Of a DNA stretch of 5,198 bases, positions 1 through 5,055 are shown one piece after another. Numbering within the stretch: the stretch's first letter is position 1; each line of letters starts with the position of its first letter. Made by a program: the position numbers and the translations under genes. The stretch comes from Bacteroidales bacterium. Its GTDB lineage: Bacteria > Bacteroidota > Bacteroidia > Bacteroidales > JAOZQN01. The notes below the pieces were generated by a model. It saw nothing but the letters and a program-made list of their open reading frames with translations, was not told the DNA's origin and made no database searches. The DNA lies in assembly GCA_029938985.1 (NCBI GenBank), contig JAOZTW010000414.1, positions 1 through 5,198 of the forward strand, written 5' to 3'.

Positions 1-192
1 AAAGACGAGTTAAATGAAATAAAAGAGAAATTACAAACCTTAAACGACACAAGTTTTGCATTAAAAAATAAAACAACAGAAAATGTTGAGATACTTAGAT
101 CTATAGAGAGCTTGAATTCTGACCTATTAAGTAAAATAGAAGAGGAATTAAAAATCTTAAACACCAGATATAATAAAAAAATAATTAATTAA
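1..192 (+). CDS. C-terminal end of a coiled-coil protein (5' truncated)
   Basis: The reading frame is open from the first base and gives 63 residues before TAA. The start lies outside the window. The visible part is rich in E, K, L, N and I, with leucine/isoleucine at heptad-like spacing (for example the stretches around EIKEKLQTLND and LSKIEEELKILN) and no proline or glycine, so it should be one long amphipathic helix or coiled coil. It ends in a basic, Asn-rich tail (NKKIIN). No catalytic motif or membrane segment is visible. The next gene begins 15 bp downstream on the same strand after an A-rich leader, so it probably shares the transcript. In an element of this kind such a tail could belong to a scaffold, fibre or structural protein, but the fragment alone gives no function. 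Confidence 0.75.
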   Translation, partial: KDELNEIKEKLQTLNDTSFALKNKTTENVEILRSIESLNSDLLSKIEEELKILNTRYNKKIIN

Positions 193-207
193 TATTAAAT
201 AAAAAAA

Positions 208-867
208 ATGGAATACTTAGAACAAATAATCGCCTTTTTATTGGCAAGCGGAGCTTTCACCATCGCAGGTGTAAAAATTAAGGATTGGGCGATAAAATTT
301 AAAACAAATAAATTTAAAATATCAGAACACCAAATGTTTTCGCTATTAACAAGAGCAGAAAAAGAGGTGAAGAAATGGGACACACCAGCTAACAAGAGAT
401 GTTTGAAAGACGCTTTGTTAATTAAGATAAAGACATGGCATGAAGAAGCTATAGGACTGTCAGAAAAGCTTGATGAAAATAAAAAATTAAGCGATTCTCA
501 GATAGAAAAAGTTTTTTACAAATGGGCACTAAAAGTCGTTGATATATACTCCTTAAAGTGGCATAATGCGAGGATACCAAAAGAGGTTTGTGTCATCATT
601 GACAAAAAACATCAAAACAAGATAGATGCTTTTTTAGATACGCTTTCTGACAAAGCTTATAATAGTGTTTATCTTACGAGAAAAATTAAATATATAGCAA
701 TTTTTGATGCGCTTTGTTTGTTGCTCGCAGAAACAAAAAATGATTTTTACGACCTAATTTTCAAAGAAGTCTTCAACGGAAATTGCAAAGGGCTTGACTA
801 CAAAGGTTTTCCAATTAATGAAGATGAATTTCAAGAGTTTATTGCTAAAAAGAACAAAGAAAAATAA
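208..867 (+). CDS. Membrane-anchored helical protein of unknown function
   Basis: This is a 219-residue protein I do not recognise. Residues about 6-22 form a hydrophobic, Ala/Gly-rich segment (IIAFLLASGAFTIAGV) after only two acidic residues, followed by lysines. This looks like an uncleaved N-terminal membrane anchor with the rest in the cytoplasm or virion interior. The remainder (about 35-219) is predicted mainly helical, strongly charged and Trp-containing (W27, W57, W77, W106, W118). The C-terminal 25 residues are very acidic/basic and polar. A short IDAFL motif at 139-143 recurs in the next two genes. The ATG is preceded by eight A residues, the usual strong initiation context in Bacteroidetes, and there is no better upstream start. 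The HU-like gene follows 19 bp later. A membrane-bound structural or assembly protein of a phage-like element is possible but is only inferred from context. Confidence 0.85.
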   Translation: MEYLEQIIAFLLASGAFTIAGVKIKDWAIKFKTNKFKISEHQMFSLLTRAEKEVKKWDTPANKRCLKDALLIKIKTWHEEAIGLSEKLDENKKLSDSQIEKVFYKWALKVVDIYSLKWHNARIPKEVCVIIDKKHQNKIDAFLDTLSDKAYNSVYLTRKIKYIAIFDALCLLLAETKNDFYDLIFKEVFNGNCKGLDYKGFPINEDEFQEFIAKKNKEK

Positions 868-886
868 ACCACTAATAATAATAAAC

Positions 887-1294
887 ATGTTACATAAAAG
901 AACTATAAATGAAATAAAGAGAGACTTAAAAAAAGGTCTTTCTGGAGCGAGCAAAGGCTGTGATTATAATGTAAATAAAAAAAAAATTATAGATTATTTA
1001 GAAGAAACAGAGTTCAAAGATAAAAAGTACACAAAGAAAGAATTAAAAGAGATTATTGATGCTTTTTTATCTGCAATCTCTGTTTGTACAGAAGCAGGAG
1101 CTTGCGTAACTTTTGCTAGATTTGGGTCGTTCAAGAAAAAAACGACAAAAGCAACAACTAAAAAGTTGTCAAAAAAACAGCAAGAAATGCTGGGTGTAAA
1201 AAAGAAAAAACTTGATGTTCCTGCAAAAATAGTAGCAAAATTTACAGCAAGTAAAAAGTTTTTTGAGGTTAAAATACCTAAAAGAAAAAAATAA
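887..1294 (+). CDS. HU/IHF-family DNA-binding protein with extended, NP-less arm
   Basis: From the ATG at 887 the product is 135 residues. The frame stays open to an upstream ATG at 794, but that start would overlap the previous gene by 74 bp; 887 sits behind an A-rich leader and is preferred. Residues about 48-125 follow the HU fold: a helix (YTKKELKEIIDAFLSAISVC), then EAGACVTFARFGSF matching the usual V-x-GFG-x-F turn, a basic arm, and LDVPAKIVAKFTASKKFF matching the IPA-x-K-V-x-F-K-P-x-K core. Typical HU is about 90 residues; this one has a basic N-terminal extension of about 45 residues and an arm about 8 residues longer than usual. The conserved G-R-N-P at the arm tip, whose proline intercalates into DNA, is absent and replaced by lysine-rich sequence. 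Family membership is fairly sure. Compaction or architectural bending of the element's DNA is the likely role. An A10 run (977-986) lies in the coding sequence. Confidence 0.85.
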   Translation: MLHKRTINEIKRDLKKGLSGASKGCDYNVNKKKIIDYLEETEFKDKKYTKKELKEIIDAFLSAISVCTEAGACVTFARFGSFKKKTTKATTKKLSKKQQEMLGVKKKKLDVPAKIVAKFTASKKFFEVKIPKRKK

Positions 1295-1297
1295 TTT

Positions 1298-2185
1298 ATG
1301 AAAAGTGGTATTCGCAAATCGATTATTGATGCTTTTTATTTAATGCTTGACAAAAAAGTTAGTATGCAGCAAATAAGGAACTTAAAAGGCAAAATTAAAA
1401 CAGCTTTAAAACAAAAAAACAAAAATTATTTTAAAGAAATAAAAGCTATTTTAGTTGTACTTGACAAAGAAATAAAAAGCAAACAAAGTTTGACAACTAT
1501 ATCTATTGACGAGGGTACAAAACAGAGATTAAAATCAATTTTGTATCCTAAAAAGCAATCTAAGAAAAAAGCACTGGGAGGTTTTGAAGTACCAGGAACA
1601 ATAGAACAACAACAATCAGAAAACCAGAAAACAAAGATTGTAAAATCTACTAACATTAGAAACAAGGTGTTTAATATTATAAAATTCACTGGCGATTTTA
1701 AGCCAGTAATTGGTAATCCAAGTAACCCATTTGTTTTTATGATTTATGGAAGTCCAGGTTCGGGTAAATCTTCTTTTTCGTTAATGCTTTCTAAATATTT
1801 ATCTAAACATCATAATTTTTCAGTATTGTACTGGGCGACAGAAGAAGGCATATCTTACACTATTCAAGAAAAACTTGAAAGATTTAACGCTTATGACGAC
1901 AATTTGTATATAGCAGACGAAAAACCAAACAATTTTTCAAACTATGATGTATTTGTTATAGACAGCATTACACATGCTAATATCACTTTTGAGGAAATTC
2001 AATATATAGAAAAAACAAATCCAAAATTATCAATAATATTTGTTTTGCATGCAACAAAAGACGGCAAGTACAGAGGTTTCACTACATGGGAGCATTGGGC
2101 AGATACAGTACTAAGAGCAGAAAAAGGAACAATTTACACACAAAAAAACCGCTTCGGAGCAAACGGTGAAATGAAAATATATTAA
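1298..2185 (+). CDS. RadA/RecA-type P-loop ATPase with novel N-terminal region
   Basis: The product is 295 residues. Residues 151-158 are a perfect Walker A (GSPGSGKS). Residues 217-222 (DVFVID) after a beta-strand-like stretch are Walker B. VLYWATEE at 176-183 matches the strand carrying the catalytic Glu region of RecA-fold ATPases, and FVLHATKDG (248-256) matches the RadA 'HVTKEG' strand. WEHWADTVLR (264-273) resembles RadA 'LEHMVDTVL', and KNRFG at 283-287 is the RadA signature. The first 115 residues are a lysine-rich helical region with a Gln-rich linker, unrelated in appearance to RadA's zinc finger; the C-terminal Lon-like domain of RadA is missing. It should hydrolyse ATP, probably as an oligomeric ring on DNA. 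It starts 3 bp after the HU-like gene. DNA branch migration, replication support, or a packaging/injection motor are all conceivable; the sequence does not choose between them. Confidence 0.88.
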   Translation: MKSGIRKSIIDAFYLMLDKKVSMQQIRNLKGKIKTALKQKNKNYFKEIKAILVVLDKEIKSKQSLTTISIDEGTKQRLKSILYPKKQSKKKALGGFEVPGTIEQQQSENQKTKIVKSTNIRNKVFNIIKFTGDFKPVIGNPSNPFVFMIYGSPGSGKSSFSLMLSKYLSKHHNFSVLYWATEEGISYTIQEKLERFNAYDDNLYIADEKPNNFSNYDVFVIDSITHANITFEEIQYIEKTNPKLSIIFVLHATKDGKYRGFTTWEHWADTVLRAEKGTIYTQKNRFGANGEMKIY

Positions 2186-2188
2186 AAA

Positions 2189-2683
2189 ATGATTAGAGCT
2201 TTTGAAATTGAAAACAAAGAAAAGTATAGAGATTTTGAAATATTTTTGTTTTCAAATTCAAATCGCATTATTATTTTTGATTTTCCAAACGACACAATAA
2301 AAATTAATAACATAGATTATCAAGCATCTACATTTGTAAATTTAGAAACAAATAGGTGTTGCTTTTTTTTTTCGGACGAAAACACAAACAGTGAATTAAT
2401 AAAATTTGTTGAAATAAAAGACAACATTGTACTTTCTTCAGAATATGCAGGCAAAATCTTGTTGATAAATTCAGCGGATAATGAGGTTGCAATTGAAATT
2501 AACGACGACCATGCAATTTACGGTAAAATTTTTAATTTAAAATTGGAAAATATTAACCATAAAATAGCTGTAAAAGTAAATGAACCAATAATTTGCACTG
2601 AGGTTTTTACAATAAAACAAAAGGCAAATTATTCTATTATAATCAATATTATAAATAATAAACCTAAATTAATAATCATTTAA
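2189..2683 (+). CDS. Beta-rich orphan protein
   Basis: This 164-residue protein starts 3 bp after the ATPase stop, preceded by TTAAAAA, so the two are almost certainly translated from one message. It consists almost entirely of alternating hydrophobic and polar residues (for example RIIIFDF, IKINNIDYQ, KILLINSADNEVAIEI, KLENINHKIAVKV, YSIIINIINN), the pattern of an all-beta sandwich or jelly-roll-like domain. No catalytic motif, signal peptide or membrane helix is visible. It has an adjacent CC pair at 57-58. A T10 run (2363-2372) encodes Phe59-61, and a one-base slip there would reach a stop within about 13 codons. I do not recognise the family. Size, fold pattern and position beside the next small beta protein would suit a minor structural or spike protein, but that is inference. 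Confidence 0.82.
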   Translation: MIRAFEIENKEKYRDFEIFLFSNSNRIIIFDFPNDTIKINNIDYQASTFVNLETNRCCFFFSDENTNSELIKFVEIKDNIVLSSEYAGKILLINSADNEVAIEINDDHAIYGKIFNLKLENINHKIAVKVNEPIICTEVFTIKQKANYSIIINIINNKPKLIII

Positions 2684-2694
2684 AAAAACTAACT

Positions 2695-3051
2695 ATGAGT
2701 TACATACCTTATGTAGAAGATGAAAAAAAAGTTGTTGAAATTCCAGCTATGTACAACTTTCAAATAGAGGCAGTAGAAACAGCAATTTTTCGTTGGAATG
2801 TTGACGAAATGCAAAATGAAATAACTTTTAGCGACCCTGGTGTTTTGGAAAAACTTCCTGGCAATACTTTGTCATTTAAAGTTATCAGCGATATGAAAAA
2901 ACCAACGCCAATACCAAAAATTATTTTACCTGCCGACGTAGAATGTCCAGATAAAGATGATCAAAATCGTATTTTCATTAGAAAAGCTAATACAAAGATT
3001 GATCTACAATTTTATAAAGAAGATTTGACGATACACGCAATTATTGTGTAA
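2695..3051 (+). CDS. Small beta-rich orphan protein
   Basis: The product is 118 residues, acidic, with no hydrophobic anchor. It opens with a Tyr/Pro-rich, charged segment (SYIPYVEDEKK) and then shows strand-like segments: FQIEAVETAIFRWNV, NEITFSD, NTLSFKVIS, a Pro-rich loop KKPTPIPKIILPADVECP, RIFIRKA, and KIDLQFY before LTIHAIIV. This is the look of a compact beta-sandwich with a proline-rich loop around 69-85. The single Cys is at 84. The gene follows the previous orphan after 11 bp (AAAAAACTAACT), and the next frame starts close behind, so it belongs to the same operon. No family is recognised. A structural or receptor-binding accessory role in a phage-like particle is possible but not demonstrable here. 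Confidence 0.8.
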   Translation: MSYIPYVEDEKKVVEIPAMYNFQIEAVETAIFRWNVDEMQNEITFSDPGVLEKLPGNTLSFKVISDMKKPTPIPKIILPADVECPDKDDQNRIFIRKANTKIDLQFYKEDLTIHAIIV

Positions 3052-3088
3052 AATTTTTAAAACTTTGCCTTTATTTAATTGTATATTT

Positions 3089-3787
3089 ATGAATATTTTA
3101 CAAACCTTATTATTAAGTGCATCGGCGAGTTCAATAATATTTCTTTTGGCAAAAAAAAAAGATAGTATTAAATTTGAACCAGTGAAAATTGACAATAAAT
3201 ATTTGACCAATTATTCAGATTTTTATTTCAATATTGCGGATTTTACAATAAAAGAAGTAAAAATCAACAACATAGATAAAGATAGGTTTTTCTACTGTTT
3301 TTTGCGTACAGACCTAAAATACAGTTGTAAAGAAATTAATCTTAATGACAATATTGGAACTTTGGTAAGGATGATATACGCAGAAGCTTCGCCAAACGCA
3401 AAAAATTTTAAATGTAAAATTGCAGTAGGAGAGGTAATAAAAAACCGGTTACACTCAAAAATATACAAAAGAAGAAATTACAAAAATTACAAAGATGTAG
3501 TTGAAGACAGAACATGGAGCGAAAAACACAATAAATATTTTTATCAATTTGTTGCTATTGACAAACCAAAATATGCAAAAACAGTAGAGAACATTAAAAA
3601 GCCGTTAGAAAAAAACGATTTTTTAATTTCAATGCAAGCAGGTTTAATAGTAAACTTTACAAGTTCCAAAATATCAAATGGTTCACTTTCTTTTCATAGG
3701 TCCTCAAAACCTCCAGACAATAAATATCATAAATACAAACAGCACGAGATTGGCTGTAAAAACAACTTTTTTTATATTATTAATTAA
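3089..3787 (+). CDS. Membrane-anchored SleB-type cell-wall hydrolase
   Basis: From the ATG at 3089 the product is 232 residues. The frame opens at a TTG at 3044, but that would overlap the previous stop, and the ATG gives a clean N-terminus. Residues 4-21 are a hydrophobic anchor (ILQTLLLSASASSIIFLLA) followed by KKK, so an N-in membrane anchor or uncleaved signal. Residues about 90-210 follow the SleB/Hydrolase_2 pattern: VRMIYAEA (93-100, with the presumed catalytic Glu99), IAVGEVIKNRL (111-121) matching 'AVaaVilNR', KDVVED..W, a QFVA segment near 153-156, and GSLSFH (198-203) matching the 'AlyFh' strand. This family cleaves peptidoglycan glycan strands. Four cysteines (70, 80, 109, 223) could form disulfides outside the cytoplasm. 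In a phage-like setting it would serve lysis or wall penetration at entry. The A10 run at 3151-3160 follows the anchor. Confidence 0.85.
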   Translation: MNILQTLLLSASASSIIFLLAKKKDSIKFEPVKIDNKYLTNYSDFYFNIADFTIKEVKINNIDKDRFFYCFLRTDLKYSCKEINLNDNIGTLVRMIYAEASPNAKNFKCKIAVGEVIKNRLHSKIYKRRNYKNYKDVVEDRTWSEKHNKYFYQFVAIDKPKYAKTVENIKKPLEKNDFLISMQAGLIVNFTSSKISNGSLSFHRSSKPPDNKYHKYKQHEIGCKNNFFYIIN

Positions 3788-3820
3788 TTTAATATTACTA
3801 ACTATTTAACAAACAAACAA

Positions 3821-4366
3821 ATGAAAACACAAATTCAATTATTTATTTTTACAATTCTCGCAGTAATAACATTTCAATTTACTGCATGTTCAGAAAACGA
3901 GTATAAAAATACAATTTACGAAGACAAAGACAAAGGTATTGAAGTATTTTTTTACACAAATTACACGTCTGATATTCAAACAGTGCAGTACAAAGATAAA
4001 GATAAGCATTTGAAATTTGAATTAGACAATTTTCACAGAGATTTTGGTTTTGATACAATTATAGAAAACTATTTAATAGTAGATGCCAGTTGTGGAATAG
4101 AGTGTAAGGAATATTATATTTGCGACTTAAAAACAAATAGGCATTTAGATATTATAGACGGCATTGAAATAAGTTATAACCACGAAGTAATAATAAAAAA
4201 AGACGGCAAAGTATTTCTGTTCTATACTTTTAAGGGTGAGAAGTTTGACGAAGTAGCAATAAAAGACTTTAACCATTTTGAGAGTATTACAACAAAAAAC
4301 AACAAATTGCATATTATCTGGAACAAAGGAGAAGATATTAGTGAAAGCAAGTTTTACGAGCAGTAA
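3821..4366 (+). CDS. Lipoprotein of unknown function
   Basis: This 181-residue protein has a classical type II signal peptide: basic start (MKTQ), hydrophobic core about 5-19, and a Bacteroidetes-style lipobox FTAC at 20-23, so Cys23 should be lipidated after cleavage. The residues after it (SENEY) are acidic, in the place where Bacteroidetes surface-export signals sit, so it may be displayed on the outer membrane surface (inference). The mature part is beta-rich (GIEVFFYTNY, LKFELDNF, EVIIKKDGKVFLFYTF, LHIIWNKG) with C91, C95 and C101 clustered. KDKDK stretches occur twice. The gene follows the hydrolase by 33 bp and has a good A-rich leader (ACAAACAAACAAATG). No family is recognised. In prophages such lipoproteins often act in superinfection exclusion, but a virion or host-surface role is equally open. 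Confidence 0.85.
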   Translation: MKTQIQLFIFTILAVITFQFTACSENEYKNTIYEDKDKGIEVFFYTNYTSDIQTVQYKDKDKHLKFELDNFHRDFGFDTIIENYLIVDASCGIECKEYYICDLKTNRHLDIIDGIEISYNHEVIIKKDGKVFLFYTFKGEKFDEVAIKDFNHFESITTKNNKLHIIWNKGEDISESKFYEQ

Positions 4367-4400
4367 AGAAAAAAACAAATTATTATTTATTTACTGATAA

Positions 4401-4444
4401 CTATGTAAGTTTCCTTTGGGTAAACTTACGTAGTTTACCCAAAG
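4401..4444 (+). promoter_or_regulatory. Interleaved double inverted repeat before the last gene
   Basis: Two inverted repeats interlock. Repeat 1 pairs 4401-4410 (CTATGTAAGT) with 4424-4433 (ACTTACGTAG); in RNA this is 10 pairs including one G-U. Repeat 2 pairs 4414-4425 with 4433-4444 (CTTTGGGTAAAC and its exact complement), 12 perfect pairs around a 7-nt loop. They share positions 4424-4425 and 4433, so in full length they exclude each other; slightly shortened, they could coexist as an H-type pseudoknot. No T-run follows on either strand, so this is not an ordinary terminator. The 3' arm ends 5 nt before the ATG at 4450, inside the expected ribosome footprint. A translational switch or a protein-binding operator is the best reading. 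Confidence 0.7.
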
Positions 4445-4449
4445 ATAAG

Positions 4450-4905
4450 ATGAAAAAACAATATATTATTTTAACGGCAGGCTCTGTTATAGGTGTTTCT
4501 ACTTTATTATATGCTTTAGCAAAAAACAAGAAAGAAACAAGCGAAGAAACAAGCGAAGAGACAAATAAAGACCAGCAAAGAAAACAACCTAAAACTTTTT
4601 GCCAAAAAAATACAGAATGGGAATGTTTACCAGTTGGACTGTCAATGCCACAATATTTCGCTTTTAAGAAATCAAATGGGCACAATTTAGTGTTTCGTCA
4701 AAGAAAGTATAAAAATACAAAACAGCCACAGAGAGGCTTTACAGACATCCAATATTACGTGGGAAAAGATAAAGGTAAATTTCGCTATAGAATAGCCGAA
4801 GTATCACATGTTACTTTCACATATTTGAAACCTAAGAACATATTTCACAAACACAAAGTGAAAATAGAAATTAAGGGCAAACATTATAAAACAGTGGAGG
4901 TGTAA
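4450..4905 (+). CDS. Small membrane-anchored basic protein of unknown function
   Basis: This 151-residue protein begins with a hydrophobic segment at about 5-23 (YIILTAGSVIGVSTLLYAL) after MKKQ, ending at KNKK, so it is a likely N-terminal membrane anchor. A polar linker with a short repeat (ETSEETSEET, 29-38) and Gln/Lys-rich sequence follows. The C-terminal domain (about 50-151) is basic and beta-like, with many Tyr, Phe and His residues (LVFRQRKYKN, TDIQYYVG, KFRYRIAEVSHVTFTYLKPKN, KVKIEIKGKHYKTVEV). C51 and C59 could pair. No enzyme motif is seen. Its leader holds the interleaved inverted repeats, unlike every other gene here, so its expression may be controlled separately. It is the last gene before the terminator. 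I cannot assign a family. Confidence 0.82.
   Translation: MKKQYIILTAGSVIGVSTLLYALAKNKKETSEETSEETNKDQQRKQPKTFCQKNTEWECLPVGLSMPQYFAFKKSNGHNLVFRQRKYKNTKQPQRGFTDIQYYVGKDKGKFRYRIAEVSHVTFTYLKPKNIFHKHKVKIEIKGKHYKTVEV
4534..4564 (+). repeat. 12-bp tandem repeat within coding sequence
   Basis: The unit GAAACAAGCGAA occurs at 4534-4545 and 4546-4557 and is followed by a partial third copy (GAGACAA, one mismatch). It encodes the ETSEETSEET linker between the membrane anchor and the C-terminal domain of the small membrane protein. Being a multiple of three, copy-number change would alter linker length without breaking the frame. Confidence 0.85.
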
Positions 4906-4909
4906 TAAA

Positions 4910-4949
4910 AAAAATCTAACTAATATTTATTTATAATAGTTAGATTTTT
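4910..4949. terminator. Bidirectional intrinsic terminator
   Basis: A perfect 13-bp inverted repeat (AAAAATCTAACTA at 4910-4922 and its complement at 4937-4949) encloses a 14-nt A/T loop. The arm ends in TTTTT on the + strand, and an A8 run at 4907-4914 gives the T-tract on the - strand, so it can stop transcription from both sides. It starts 4 bp after the last + strand stop codon and lies between convergent genes, which fits. The stem is AT-rich, which lowers its strength somewhat. Confidence 0.8.
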
Positions 4950-4976
4950 GTTAAATCATTGTTTTTGTTGTAGTTG

Positions 4977-4993
4977 TGCTTACTAAGTAAGCA
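4977..4993. repeat. 17-bp palindrome in the convergent gap
   Basis: TGCTTACT and its complement AGTAAGCA flank a single central A (4985). The centre is too tight for a good RNA hairpin at full length and no T-run follows on either strand, so a terminator is unlikely. It could be a dimer-binding site or part of a recombination site at the edge of the element; it may also be fortuitous. Confidence 0.4.
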
Positions 4994-5055
4994 ATAAAAA
5001 AGCCAGTTCCTTTTGATGACAAACAAAGCTTTACTATCATTGCTATAATTTTATA

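Noticed and set aside
794..886. Upstream extension of the HU-like gene to an ATG at 794
   Set aside because: It would overlap the preceding gene by 74 bp, and the extra 31 residues simply read its 3' end out of frame; the ATG at 887 has an A-rich leader and leaves a normal 19-bp gap.
994..1689. Minus-strand reading frames opposite the HU-like and ATPase genes (994-1317 and 1426-1689)
   Set aside because: Their Phe/Leu-rich translations are the complements of Lys/Glu-rich codons on the coding strand; they have no motif or leader of their own.
3044..3088. TTG start for the hydrolase gene overlapping the previous stop
   Set aside because: The ATG at 3089 begins a clean hydrophobic anchor; the extra 15 residues add two cysteines and no clear signal. 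The TTG remains possible but is weaker.
4406..4413. Bacteroidetes -7 promoter box (TAAGTTTC, compared with TAnnTTTG)
   Set aside because: The final G is missing and no TTTG-like -33 box is found at the right distance; too weak to list.
4401..4444. Intrinsic terminator for the lipoprotein gene
   Set aside because: The stems are good but no T-run follows on either strand, and the structure abuts the next start codon.
4951..5040. Minus-strand 29-residue reading frame in the convergent gap (starts MIVKLCLSS)
   Set aside because: It is very short, its 3' half overlaps the palindrome and ends in a Thr-rich stretch, and there is no supporting context. No reason to call it a gene.
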